DNA of 64,000 nucleotides from Tabrizicola thermarum (GTDB taxonomy: Bacteria > Pseudomonadota > Alphaproteobacteria > Rhodobacterales > Rhodobacteraceae). Of this stretch, positions 18,055-28,965 are shown in pieces (the first letter of the stretch is position 1; each line of letters begins with the position of its first letter). The position numbers and the translations under genes are program-made. The stretch covers positions 62,001 through 126,000 of the forward strand of contig NZ_KZ984538.1 in assembly GCF_003574395.1 (NCBI RefSeq), given 5' to 3'. Under the pieces are notes generated by a model, which saw nothing but the letters and a program-made list of their open reading frames with translations, was not told where the DNA came from and made no database searches.

Positions 18055-18762
18055 ATGCAGATCGGCATCCTGCAAACCGGCGAAAGCCCCGAGGCGCTGC
18101 GCCACCAGGGCGACTACCCGGATTTCTTCGAGACCCTGCTTGCGGGCAAGGGCCTGACGTTCCGCCGCTGGGCCGTCCTGCGCAACGAGTTTCCCGAGTC
18201 GGTGCACGACTGCGAGGGCTGGCTCATCACCGGCTCGCGCCATGGCGCCTACGAGCCTCACCCCTGGATCCCGCCCTTGGAGGATTTCATCCGCGCCGCC
18301 TACGCGGCCCACGTCCCCGTGGTCGGCATCTGCTTCGGCCACCAGATCATCGCGCAGGCCATGGGCGGCAAGGTCGAGAAATTCGCGGGCGGCTGGACCG
18401 TCGGGCCCACCGAATACGATTTCGGCGACCGGACCTATACGCTGAACGCCTGGCATCAGGACCAGGTGGTGAAGAAGCCCGAAACCGCGAAGGTCCTCGC
18501 CTCGACTGCCATGTGCGAAAATGCGGCCCTTCTCTATGACGACCGCATGTTCACCGTCCAGCCCCACCCCGAATTCCAGAAGGAGTTCATGGAGGGGTTG
18601 ATCAAAGTCCGGGGGCCGGGTCTGGTCCCCGACGCGCTTCTGGCCGATGCCACCCAACGGCTTGACACGCCGCTCGACAGCCCGTCGATGGCCGACCGGA
18701 TCGCGGAATTCTTCCTGACCCACCAAGCCAAGACAACTGGGGCCGAGAAGCTCCGCGCCTAG
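18055..18762 (+). CDS. Class I glutamine amidotransferase-like hydrolase
   Basis: A 235-residue single-domain class I glutamine amidotransferase fold. The catalytic triad is visible: Cys93 in GICFGHQI, and His171 with Glu173 in QPHPEF. Lone proteins of this type placed beside PuuA-like ligases usually hydrolyse gamma-glutamyl amides or act like PuuD, but PuuD itself has a different signature, so the assignment to gamma-glutamyl cleavage is inference. It lies between the two ligase genes, same strand, in the same probable operon. Confidence 0.82.
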   Translation: MQIGILQTGESPEALRHQGDYPDFFETLLAGKGLTFRRWAVLRNEFPESVHDCEGWLITGSRHGAYEPHPWIPPLEDFIRAAYAAHVPVVGICFGHQIIAQAMGGKVEKFAGGWTVGPTEYDFGDRTYTLNAWHQDQVVKKPETAKVLASTAMCENAALLYDDRMFTVQPHPEFQKEFMEGLIKVRGPGLVPDALLADATQRLDTPLDSPSMADRIAEFFLTHQAKTTGAEKLRA

Positions 18763-18799
18763 ACAGCGCGGGGGCCACCCCCCAACCAACGTGTGACAT

Positions 18800-20155
18800 A
18801 TGTCCAAATGGACCGACCAGCTGCCCGAGGCAGCGCGCGACTACATCGGCAACCGCCGGGTGGACGAGGTGGAATGCATCATCGGCGACATCGCCGGGGT
18901 GGCGCGCGGCAAGGCGATGCCCGCCGCGAAATTCGCCAAGCAGACCAATTACTTCCTGCCGAATTCCATCTTTCTTCAGACGATCACCGGCGAATGGGCC
19001 GACAACCCCTTCGACGCCTTCACCGAACCCGACATGATCCTGGAGCCGGACTGGTCCACCGCAACCGCCGCGCCCTGGACGGCGGACGTGACGCTTCAGG
19101 TGATCCACGATGCCAAGGACCAGCAGGGCAACCTCGTCCCGTTCAGCCCCCGCAACGTCCTGCGCCGCATCATGGACCTTTACGCCGCCCAGGGCTGGAA
19201 GCCGGTCGTGGCACCCGAGATGGAGTTCTTCCTGACCGCGCGCAACATCGACCCCAACATGCCGGTGATCCCGCCGATGGGCCGGTCCGGTCGCCGGGCG
19301 GCGGGCAAGCAGGCCTATTCGATGTCGGCGGTGGACGAATACGGCAAGGTGATCGACGACATCTACGACTATGCCGAGGCGCAGGGCCTTGAAATCGACG
19401 GAATCCTCCAGGAAGGCGGCGCGGGCCAGATCGAGCTGAACCTCGCCCACGGCGACCCGATCAGGCTGGCCGACGAGGTCTTCTTCTTCAAGCGCCTGAT
19501 CCGCGAGGCGGCCCTGCGGCATGACTGCTTTGCCACCTTCATGGCCAAGCCGATCGCGGGCGAGCCGGGGTCGGCCATGCATATCCACACCTCGGTGGTG
19601 GACACGAAAACCGGCAGGAACATCTTCGCCGGACCGAAGGGCGTGGAAACACCGGAGTTTCTGCATTTCATCGGCGGATTGCAGAAACACCTCGGCGCCG
19701 CCGTCGCCCTGTTTGCGCCATACGTCAACAGCTACCGCCGCTACGTCCCCGACTTCGCCGCGCCCATCAACCTGGAATGGGGCCGAGACAACCGCACCAC
19801 CGGCCTGCGCATCCCGATCAGCAGCCCCGCCGCCCGCCGGGTGGAAAACCGCCTGCCGGGCATGGACTGCAACCCCTATCTCGGCATCGCCTCGACCCTC
19901 GCCTGCGGCTACCTCGGGCTGATGAACAAGACCGAGGCGCGGCCCGAATTCACCGGTTCGGCCTATATCGATTCGGAAGACATCCCGGTCAACCTCGGCG
20001 ACGCGCTGGACCTTCTGGACGAGGACGAGGCCCTGAAGGACGTGATGGGACAGGATTTCATCAAGGTCTATGACAGCGTGAAACGGAACGAATACAAGGA
20101 GTTCCTGCAAGTCATCAGCCCGTGGGAGAGGGAGCATCTGCTCCTCAACGTCTGA
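18800..20155 (+). CDS. Glutamine-synthetase-family ligase (PuuA-like), copy 2
   Basis: A 451-residue second PuuA-type ligase. Motifs are APEMEFFLTARN (about 136), EGGAGQIELNLAHGD (about 207), GSAMHIHTSVVD (about 255), and NRTTGLRIPISSPAARRVEN (about 330). It differs enough from copy 1 to suggest a different amine or a hetero-partner and not a recent duplication. Its TGA overlaps the ATG of the FAD oxidase (TGATG at 20153-20157), so the two are translationally coupled. Confidence 0.88.
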   Translation: MSKWTDQLPEAARDYIGNRRVDEVECIIGDIAGVARGKAMPAAKFAKQTNYFLPNSIFLQTITGEWADNPFDAFTEPDMILEPDWSTATAAPWTADVTLQVIHDAKDQQGNLVPFSPRNVLRRIMDLYAAQGWKPVVAPEMEFFLTARNIDPNMPVIPPMGRSGRRAAGKQAYSMSAVDEYGKVIDDIYDYAEAQGLEIDGILQEGGAGQIELNLAHGDPIRLADEVFFFKRLIREAALRHDCFATFMAKPIAGEPGSAMHIHTSVVDTKTGRNIFAGPKGVETPEFLHFIGGLQKHLGAAVALFAPYVNSYRRYVPDFAAPINLEWGRDNRTTGLRIPISSPAARRVENRLPGMDCNPYLGIASTLACGYLGLMNKTEARPEFTGSAYIDSEDIPVNLGDALDLLDEDEALKDVMGQDFIKVYDSVKRNEYKEFLQVISPWEREHLLLNV

Positions 20156-21459
20156 TGGTCAACCTTCTGCACGCGAACGACCGGCGGGGGGAATGGCCGG
20201 CCAGCTACTATGCCGCGACAGCCGCGCCCATTGACCGCTTTCCGGTCCTGAAGGGCGCGACCAAGGCCGACGTCTGTGTGGTGGGCGGCGGCTACACCGG
20301 CCTGTCGGCAGCGCTGCACCTCAAGCAGAAGGGCTATGACGTGGTGCTGCTGGAAGCCCACCGAGTCGGCTTCGGCGCCTCGGGGCGCAATGGTGGGCAG
20401 GTCGGCAGCGGCCAGCGACAGGATCAGGTCTGGCTGGAAAAGACCGTTGGTCGCGAGACCGCCCATCGTCTCTGGGACCTTGCCGAGGAAGCCAAGGCGC
20501 TGGTCAAGGAGCTGATCCGCGACCACGCCATGCCCGTGACCTTCCATCCCGGCATCGCGCATGCCTGCCGATCCGAGGCCGAGGTCCGCGACGCCCACGC
20601 CTATGCCGAGAAGCTGAGACGCGACTACGGCTATCAGCATCTTGAAACGCTTGACAGAACCGGTATCCGGCGGCTGATCGGATCGACCGAATATGTCGGG
20701 GGCGAGATCGACCGCGACGCGGGCCACCTGCACTCGCTGAACTACGCCATCGGCCTGGCCAAGGCCGCCGCCAGGGCCGGGGTCCGCATTCATGAACTGT
20801 CCGAAGTCCACCGCGTCGAACCCGGCCCGCGCCCCATGGTCCGCACGCCCTCGGGCCATGTCGACTGCGCCACGGTGGTTCTGGCGGGCAACGGCTACCT
20901 CGGGCAGCTCAGCCCCAAGGTTGCGGCAAAGGTCATGCCGATCAACAACTTCATCGTAGCCACCGAACCTTTGGGCGACCGGGCGCGCGACCTTCTCTCG
21001 GAACCCGTCGCGGTTGCAGATACCCGGTTCGTCGTCAACTACTGGCGCCTGAGCGAGGACAACCGCCTGCTGTTCGGCGGTGGGGAAAGCTATGGCTACC
21101 GTTTCCCGGACATCATCAGGACCGTCTCGAAACCGATGCTGAAAGTCTATCCGCAGCTGGCAAAGACCCGGATCGACTATGCCTGGGGCGGGACGCTCGC
21201 GATCACCGTGAACCGGATGCCCTGCTTCACCCGGCCCGGCCAGAACATCCTGTCGGCTTCGGGCTACTCCGGCCACGGGGTCGCCATGGCGACCCTTGCC
21301 GGCAAACTGATGGCCGAGGCCGCCGCAGGCCAGATGGAACGCTTCGACCTGATGGCCTCGGTCCCGCAATACAGCTTCCCCGGCGGCGCGCTGCTGCGCT
21401 GGCCGCTTCTCGTCTCTGCCATGACCTGGTACGCGATGCGCGACCGGCTGGGCCTCTGA
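20155..21459 (+). CDS. FAD-dependent amine oxidoreductase (PuuB/OrdL-like)
   Basis: A 434-residue DAO-family flavoenzyme. The N-terminal dinucleotide fold reads VCVVGGGYTGLSAALHL (about 36-52), followed by VGFGASGRNGGQVGSGQRQD, the FAD-contact loop typical of gamma-glutamylputrescine oxidase. The C-terminus has ILSASGYSGHGVAMATLAGK. It would oxidise the gamma-glutamylated amine to an aldehyde and release ammonia. The longer frame from 20122 is ignored because of the TGATG coupling with the ligase. No aldehyde dehydrogenase lies nearby to finish the pathway. Confidence 0.88.
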   Translation: MVNLLHANDRRGEWPASYYAATAAPIDRFPVLKGATKADVCVVGGGYTGLSAALHLKQKGYDVVLLEAHRVGFGASGRNGGQVGSGQRQDQVWLEKTVGRETAHRLWDLAEEAKALVKELIRDHAMPVTFHPGIAHACRSEAEVRDAHAYAEKLRRDYGYQHLETLDRTGIRRLIGSTEYVGGEIDRDAGHLHSLNYAIGLAKAAARAGVRIHELSEVHRVEPGPRPMVRTPSGHVDCATVVLAGNGYLGQLSPKVAAKVMPINNFIVATEPLGDRARDLLSEPVAVADTRFVVNYWRLSEDNRLLFGGGESYGYRFPDIIRTVSKPMLKVYPQLAKTRIDYAWGGTLAITVNRMPCFTRPGQNILSASGYSGHGVAMATLAGKLMAEAAAGQMERFDLMASVPQYSFPGGALLRWPLLVSAMTWYAMRDRLGL

Positions 21460-21466
21460 CCACCCG

Positions 21467-21575
21467 CCGGGGGCGCTTCGCCCCCCGGACCCCCGGAGAG
21501 TATTTCCGAAAAGAGCAAATCCACTTGCCCTTTTGACAAATACTCCACGGGGGTCCGGGGGTGTGAAACCCCCGG
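21467..21575. repeat. Paired palindromic repeat (two copies head to head)
   Basis: Two arms of about 50 bases (21467-21516 and 21527-21575) are inverted copies of one another with only a few differences, separated by 10 bases. Each arm has its own GC-rich hairpin (CCGGGGG against CCCCCGG) and a conserved A(G/A)AGTATTT-like core read as AAATACTCC in the right arm. A partial third copy is at 5551. It lies between the FAD oxidase and dnaG and would form a very long stem, a probable terminator or REP/BIME-like mobile repeat. Confidence 0.8.
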
Positions 21576-21621
21576 GGCGTCCACCCTCGACTCGTCGGCC
21601 CCCAGAGGCCATATCTGTCCC

Positions 21622-23553
21622 ATGTCCCTGCCGAACGGATTCCTCGACGAGCTGCGCACCCGGGTCACGCTTTCCGCCATCGTCGGCCGGAAAGTCACCT
21701 GGGACATGCGCAAGTCGAACCTGGCCAAGGGCGACTTCTGGGCGCCCTGCCCGTTCCACCAGGAAAAATCCGCCAGCTTCCACGTCGATGACCGCAAGGG
21801 CTTCTACTACTGCTTCGGCTGCCACGCGAAGGGCGATGCCGTCACCTTCGTGAAGGAATCGGAAAACCTCGGCTTCATGGAGGCGGTGGAAATCCTTGCC
21901 CGCGAGGCCGGGATGCAGATGCCCGCCCGCGACCCCGGGGCCGCCGAGCGCGCCGACCGGCGGACGCTGCTGCAACAGGTGATGGAGGAAGCGGTCAAGT
22001 TCTACCGCCTGCAACTGAAGACCGCCGCCGGGGCCGAGGCGCGCACCTATCTGTCGCAGAAACGCCGGTTGACCGAGCCCGCCTGGGACCGCTGGGACAT
22101 CGGCTGGGCGCCGAACAGCCGCCACGCCCTGAAGGACGCGCTGGCGGCCAAGGGCGTCTCGCCCGACCTCATGGTTGCCTCGGGCCTGATCGCCAAGGCC
22201 GATGACGGCTCGCTTTACGACCGGTTCCGCGGGCGGATCATCTTTCCGATCAAGGACACGCGCGGCCGCCCGATCAGCCTGGGCGGCCGCAGCCTCGACC
22301 CCAATGCCCCGGCTAAATACCTGAACGGCCCGGAGACGGAGCTGTTCGACAAGGGCCGCAGCCTGTTCAACCACGCCCCCGCGCGCGAGGCGGCGGGCAA
22401 GGGCAAACCCCTGATCGTCGCCGAAGGCTACATGGATGTGATCGCGCTGTCCGAGGCCGGGTTCACCGCCGCCGTGGCGCCGCTTGGCACCGCCGTCACC
22501 GAAGACCAGCTGCGGATGATCTGGAAGATCAGTGACGAGCCGATCATGGCGCTGGATGGCGACAAGGCGGGCCTTCAGGCCGCGCAACGGGTGATCGACC
22601 TTGCCCTGCCGCTTCTGGAGGCCCCGAAGGCGCTGCGCATCGCCATCCTGCCCGGTGGAATGGACCCGGACGACCTCATCAAGGCGCAAGGCGCGCCGGC
22701 GATGCAGGCGGTGCTGGATCAGGCCAGGCCCATGGTCCAGCTCCTCTGGCAGCGCGAGACCGAGGGCCGCGTCTTCGACAGCCCCGAGCGCCGCGCCGCG
22801 CTGGACAAGGTGCTGCGCGGGCATCTGGCGCGTATCACCGACCCCTCGATCCGCAGCCACTATGCCGATGAGATGAAGCGGCTGCGGCTGGAGCTGTTCG
22901 GCACGGCGCAGTATCGACCCTTCCAGCCCGGCCCGTTCCGTCCCGGTCGCGGCCGGTTTGCGCCCCCGGGCGGCGCGCTTGCCTCCACCCGTTCCTCGCT
23001 TCTGGCCCAGGCGCAAGGCCCCGTCGAAGAAGCCCTGCGCGAGGCGGTGATCCTGGCCACGCTGATCCTGCACCCCGCGCTGATCCACCGCTTCGAAAGC
23101 GCGCTTGAACGGCTGGACCTGACCGGCGAGGACCACGAGATGCTGCGCCGGATGATCCTTGCGGGGGCCGGCATGCCGGACCTGCGTGCGAAGATCGCCC
23201 AATCCGCGCCTGCGGCCCTTGACGCACTCCTCTCGCGTCCCCATGTCGCCATCGCACCCCCGGTCCGCAACACCCAGGACGACGAGCTTGCAGCGCTCTG
23301 CCTTGCCGAGGAACTGGCCAAACTGGAAGCCCGCCGGGGCGCACGCCGCGAGATCGAAGATGCGATGGAGGATATGGACGGCCTGCCCGACGAAGGCCTG
23401 ACCTGGCGGCTTTCCCAGGCCGCCGAAGCCCGCCACCGGTCGGAAAAAGGCGGCTTCACCGACAGTTCGGACCTCGGCGAAGACCGCACCGCCCTGTCAA
23501 GACATCTGCAATCCCTGATCGATAGCCAGATCTGGGTCAAGAAAAACCGCTGA
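21622..23553 (+). CDS. dnaG: DNA primase
   Basis: DnaG makes RNA primers at the replication fork. The 643-residue length is normal. The N-terminal zinc ribbon has Cys43-His46 (PCPFHQEK) and Cys64-Cys67 (YYCFGCHAKGD). The catalytic TOPRIM core shows IVAEGYMDVIAL and MALDGDKAGLQAA. The C-terminal DnaB-binding part carries an alphaproteobacterial Pro/Gly/Arg-rich linker (PFQPGPFRPGRGRFAPPGG) near residue 440. It is followed by rpoD after 74 bases, the classic dnaG-rpoD macromolecular-synthesis arrangement. Confidence 0.97.
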   Translation: MSLPNGFLDELRTRVTLSAIVGRKVTWDMRKSNLAKGDFWAPCPFHQEKSASFHVDDRKGFYYCFGCHAKGDAVTFVKESENLGFMEAVEILAREAGMQMPARDPGAAERADRRTLLQQVMEEAVKFYRLQLKTAAGAEARTYLSQKRRLTEPAWDRWDIGWAPNSRHALKDALAAKGVSPDLMVASGLIAKADDGSLYDRFRGRIIFPIKDTRGRPISLGGRSLDPNAPAKYLNGPETELFDKGRSLFNHAPAREAAGKGKPLIVAEGYMDVIALSEAGFTAAVAPLGTAVTEDQLRMIWKISDEPIMALDGDKAGLQAAQRVIDLALPLLEAPKALRIAILPGGMDPDDLIKAQGAPAMQAVLDQARPMVQLLWQRETEGRVFDSPERRAALDKVLRGHLARITDPSIRSHYADEMKRLRLELFGTAQYRPFQPGPFRPGRGRFAPPGGALASTRSSLLAQAQGPVEEALREAVILATLILHPALIHRFESALERLDLTGEDHEMLRRMILAGAGMPDLRAKIAQSAPAALDALLSRPHVAIAPPVRNTQDDELAALCLAEELAKLEARRGARREIEDAMEDMDGLPDEGLTWRLSQAAEARHRSEKGGFTDSSDLGEDRTALSRHLQSLIDSQIWVKKNR

Positions 23554-23627
23554 TTCGGCCTTTCCCCCGGCCTGATTCGCGTTATTGATTCGACCAGTCT
23601 TGCACCGATTCGCCTGATGGAGACTCC

Positions 23628-25622
<1,995 letters not shown>

Positions 25623-25734
25623 TCTCAGACCGTTGAGCGGCTGAAAGCAATGGATGCTCCCACAGTCTTCCGCCGCCGACTGCATCGGATGCTTGAACCA
25701 CGACCGCAGAGGTATCACATCTCGGACGGCGACG

Positions 25735-25969
25735 ATGCCTGACCTACCGGGTCTGGGCCGCGCTGGAAGAGCCGCTCGACCCGGAAGCGGACGAACCCGC
25801 GCCGGTGTTGCAAGGCGGGGTGCAGGTGTCGCGGGGCGAGATGGATCTGGCGTCGCTGGTCTGCAACGAGGGCAGCGTCCAGTCGCTGCTGGATACGGTC
25901 TGGACCCTCAAGACCGGGATCGGCCAGTGCTACGACCGGGAAGGCTCACGCTGGCAGGCTTGCAACTGA
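25735..25969 (+). pseudogene. Small gene with a one-base frameshift next to its start
   Basis: The 351 bases between rpoD and the gene at 25974 hold one coding-like frame: 77 codons from 25739 to the TGA at 25967-25969. It reads LTYRVWAALEEPLDPEADE, then VQVSRGEMDLASLVCNEG and LDTVWTLKTGIGQCYD. Codon use matches real genes here, but the frame has no ATG, GTG or TTG near its start. An ATG sits at 25735-25737, one base out of phase. Deleting one of the two C bases (25738-25739) would give ATG CTG ACC TAC and a complete 78-residue protein. So it is either a fresh pseudogene or a sequence error. Product unrecognised. Confidence 0.45.
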
Positions 25970-25973
25970 CCGC

Positions 25974-26261
25974 TCAGGCCGGGGGCGGCGGCACGGCCTC
26001 CCAAGCCTCGCCCATCGCAAGGATGCAGGCCAGACCGTCCGGATAGCTTTGCACCAGGGTCCAGTCGCCCGAAGCCTTGGTCCAGATTTCCAGCACGGTC
26101 TCGGTATCGCGCAGACCCAGGCCCGACAGTTCCGCCCCGCGCAAGCGCTGCGCCAGTTCGGCCCGCGGGATGCAGATGACCTCGGCAATCGGGCTTTCGG
26201 CCGCGACGGGGCCGGTCATCAGGCAGGCGGCAAATCCAAGAGAGATGAGTCGATGCGCCAT
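25974..26261 (-). CDS. Small exported hypothetical protein
   Basis: A 95-residue product with a clear signal peptide, MAHRLISLGFAACLMTGPVAA, probably cut before ESPIAEV. The mature domain of about 74 residues contains two Cys (VICIPRAEL and LACILAMG) that could form one disulphide, and a Pro-rich end. It is not a recognised family. The ATG at 26261 was chosen because it begins the signal peptide; a longer frame from 26372 has no such logic. It converges with the damaged small gene ending at 25969. Confidence 0.6.
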   Translation of the reverse strand: MAHRLISLGFAACLMTGPVAAESPIAEVICIPRAELAQRLRGAELSGLGLRDTETVLEIWTKASGDWTLVQSYPDGLACILAMGEAWEAVPPPPA

Positions 26262-26308
26262 GCATGGAATCGTAACACGACCATGACGATTTCCACCCGG
26301 TTTTCTGC

Positions 26309-27181
26309 CTAACCGGCCTCGACAAAGGGCCAGACCGGGAAGTCCAGCCCTGCCGCCCGCAAGATCGCGCACAGCCGCGCGGCTTCGGCGCGCATCGGGA
26401 CGGACCGTTCGGCAAGGACGGTGTTCCGCACCCCACCAGCATCAAAGGTCGCAAAGCGCGCATCCAGCTTGGCCCGTTTGGCGTCCGGGAATTGCGAATT
26501 GGCGTGGCCCCGTGCGCGCTTTTCCTCGAACTCCTGCAACGACTTGACCGCATAATGGTGCAACGCCGCGACCTCTGTCTCGGGCCGGATCGAGGCGGTA
26601 AGCCCGTCGAAAACCGCGTCCCGGCCCGAGGGCATGACATAGCGGCCCTTGGCCACCGCCACGCGATGAATCCCCGTCCCCGACAACCTCTCACGCCGCC
26701 CGATGGCCTTGACCGTGCGGCTCTCTCTGGCCTCTGGCGGCAAGGCATCGGTAAAGCGTTCGATCACCGGGCAGGCGCGATAGACCGTCTCGCCGCCACT
26801 GCCGAAGACGATCCAGTTCACCGCGACGGCCGACACCGCGTCGTCAAAACGGCCAAGGAACGCGCCGACGGTCGCGTCGCGGTGCAGGACCAGAAACTCG
26901 TCCACGTCAAAGAACGCCAGCCAGTCCGCCTCGGAATGCTTGCGCGCATGTTCATAGGCCAGCCGCTGCGGCCGCGCGCCGACCGAATGCGGCCAGGGCA
27001 GGTGCACCAGCTCGCCCGCCTCATCCAGCACCCGCAGCACATCGGTTGTGCCATCAGTGCTGTCATTGTCGTAGATCACGAAATCCGTGAACCCCAGCGC
27101 CTTGTGATGGGCCAGCCATTCCACCAGCGACCGGATCTCGTTCCGGACGATGGCGCAAAGGGCGATGCGGGCGACGGTCAT
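26309..27181 (-). CDS. Glycosyltransferase family 2-like protein
   Basis: A 290-residue GT-A fold glycosyltransferase, cytoplasmic. It opens RIALCAIVRNEIRSLVEWLA, then the nucleotide-sugar text FVIYDNDSTDGT (about 34-45) and the metal-binding DxD in WLAFFDVDEFLVLH (about 87-100). This pattern fits GT2/GT92-like transferases in Rhodobacterales, often beside polysaccharide or lipid-linked sugar genes, but no such neighbours are visible. The sugar and acceptor are unknown. It is divergent from nrdR, and the 207-base gap between them holds no gene I can see. Confidence 0.85.
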   Translation of the reverse strand: MTVARIALCAIVRNEIRSLVEWLAHHKALGFTDFVIYDNDSTDGTTDVLRVLDEAGELVHLPWPHSVGARPQRLAYEHARKHSEADWLAFFDVDEFLVLHRDATVGAFLGRFDDAVSAVAVNWIVFGSGGETVYRACPVIERFTDALPPEARESRTVKAIGRRERLSGTGIHRVAVAKGRYVMPSGRDAVFDGLTASIRPETEVAALHHYAVKSLQEFEEKRARGHANSQFPDAKRAKLDARFATFDAGGVRNTVLAERSVPMRAEAARLCAILRAAGLDFPVWPFVEAG

Positions 27182-27388
27182 GCCTCATCTAGCGCCGGGG
27201 GTGCGGCTGCCGCAAGTGCGCCGGGCAGCGGGGCCTGAGTCCTGTCAGCCACAGTGTGCCCCCCATATTCTGGGCCGCAATTATTAGCCTTCCCGAAATC
27301 CACGCCCCGCCCCTATAGTCAGTGGCAGGAACCGGGGGAAACACCCGGCCTTGAGGCAGGAAGTCCAACAACAGCAAGGAGGGGGCCG

Positions 27389-27856
27389 ATGCGCTGCCCA
27401 TTCTGCGGCAACATCGACACGCAAGTGAAGGACTCACGGCCGGCCGAGGATCACGTCTCGATCCGTCGCCGCCGCTTTTGTCCGGCGTGCGGCGGCCGCT
27501 TCACCACCTACGAACGCGTCCAGTTGCGCGACCTGGTCGTCATCAAATCCAGCGGAAAGCGTGAGGATTTCGACCGTTCGAAACTTGAACGGTCAATCCG
27601 CATCGCGATGCAGAAACGCCCGATCGACCCCGAACGCATCGACCAGATGATCTCGGGGATAGTGCGGCGGCTGGAAAGTCTGGGCGACACCGACATCTCG
27701 TCAAAGGTGATCGGCGAGATCGTGATGGAAAGCCTGGCCCGGATCGACACGGTCGCCTACGTCCGGTTCGCCAGTGTCTACAAGAACTTCCAGACGGCGG
27801 ACGACTTCGACGGCTTTGTCTCCGAACTCCGGCCCGGAGCCGCCGGGGAAGAGTGA
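27389..27856 (+). CDS. nrdR: Transcriptional regulator NrdR
   Basis: NrdR represses ribonucleotide reductase genes in response to nucleotides. The 155-residue protein has the N-terminal zinc ribbon with Cys3-Cys6 (MRCPFCGN) and Cys31-Cys34 ([17 protein letters not shown]). An ATP-cone follows with [20 protein letters not shown] (about 50-69). The ATG at 27389 has a strong AAGGAGG ribosome site; the longer frame from 27254 is not used. Its stop overlaps the GTG start of ribD. Confidence 0.96.
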   Translation: MRCPFCGNIDTQVKDSRPAEDHVSIRRRRFCPACGGRFTTYERVQLRDLVVIKSSGKREDFDRSKLERSIRIAMQKRPIDPERIDQMISGIVRRLESLGDTDISSKVIGEIVMESLARIDTVAYVRFASVYKNFQTADDFDGFVSELRPGAAGEE

Positions 27857-28965
27857 CCGATACCGGACACATGGCCCATGCCCTGCGCCTTGCCGCGCGG
27901 GGCCTTGGCAATACCTGGCCCAACCCTGCCGTCGGTTGCGTGATGATCCGGGACGGCGTGGTTGTCGGTCGCGGCTGGACGCAACCGGGCGGGCGGCCCC
28001 ATGCCGAAGTGCGCGCGCTGGACCAGGCGGGGGAGCGCGCGGCAGGTGCCACCGCCTATGTCACGCTGGAGCCCTGCGCCCATCACGGCCACACCCCGCC
28101 CTGTGCCGAGGCGCTGATCGCCGCCCGGGTGGCCCGGGTGGTCACGGCCCTGACCGATCCCGATCCGCGCGTGTCGGGCAAGGGTCACGCGATGCTGCGC
28201 ATGGCGGGGATTGCCGTGTCCGAAGGCGTCCTGGCCGAACAGGCGGCTCGGCTGAACGCGGGGTTTCTCAAGCGCGTGACGCAGGGCCTGCCCTTCGTGA
28301 CCGTGAAACTCGCCGCCTCGCTGGACGGTCGGATCGCCACCGCCACCGGCGAAAGCCGCTGGATCACCGGCGCAGAGGCCCGGCGCAAGGTTCACGCCCT
28401 GCGGCTGGCGCATGACGCCGTCATGGTCGGGTCTGGAACCGCGCTGGCGGACGATCCCGACCTGACCGTCCGCGATCTGGGGGCGCCGCGCCAGCCGGTC
28501 CGCATCCTTGTCGACCGCGCCTTGCGCCACGCAGCTGACAGCCGCCTTGGCCGCAGCGCCAAGGATCACCCGGTCTGGGTCCTGCACGGCGCCTCGGCCC
28601 CGGACCCGGCGCGGCGTGCCTGGGATGAGACCGGGGCCGAACTGATCGCGGTGCCCGAGGCGGACGGACGGCTCGACCTTGCCGCCGCGCTGCGCAGCCT
28701 GGCCGGACGGGGGCTGACCCGGATCCTGAACGAAGGCGGCAGCACTCTGGCCGCCGCGCTCATCCGCGCCGGTCTGGTGGACGATCTGGCGCTGTTCTCC
28801 GGCGGTGTTCTGATCGGGGCCGAGGGCCACCCTGCCCTGGGCGACCTGCGTCTTGCCGCCCTGGCGGATGCCCCGCGCCCCATCCTGCGTGAGACAGAGA
28901 GGCTGGGGGCCGACCTCTATTCGCTCTGGTCCTTCGCGCGACCGGGTTCGGGAATCTCGTCGTGA
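27853..28965 (+). CDS. ribD: Riboflavin biosynthesis bifunctional deaminase-reductase RibD
   Basis: RibD performs the deamination and reduction steps after GTP cyclohydrolase II in riboflavin synthesis. The 370-residue protein has an N-terminal zinc deaminase domain: His50-Ala-Glu52 in PHAEVRAL, with Cys75 and Cys84 in [15 protein letters not shown]-terminal reductase domain begins [16 protein letters not shown]. The start is GTG at 27853 in a GTGA overlap with nrdR; this nrdR-ribD pairing is common in Rhodobacterales. Its last 49 bases overlap the convergent gene at 28917. Confidence 0.95.
   Translation: MTDTGHMAHALRLAARGLGNTWPNPAVGCVMIRDGVVVGRGWTQPGGRPHAEVRALDQAGERAAGATAYVTLEPCAHHGHTPPCAEALIAARVARVVTALTDPDPRVSGKGHAMLRMAGIAVSEGVLAEQAARLNAGFLKRVTQGLPFVTVKLAASLDGRIATATGESRWITGAEARRKVHALRLAHDAVMVGSGTALADDPDLTVRDLGAPRQPVRILVDRALRHAADSRLGRSAKDHPVWVLHGASAPDPARRAWDETGAELIAVPEADGRLDLAAALRSLAGRGLTRILNEGGSTLAAALIRAGLVDDLALFSGGVLIGAEGHPALGDLRLAALADAPRPILRETERLGADLYSLWSFARPGSGISS

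Noticed and set aside
20068-23436. 1122-codon minus-strand ORF
   Set aside because: Lies opposite the FAD oxidase and dnaG, whose conserved motifs are on the plus strand; no recognisable domain and biased composition.
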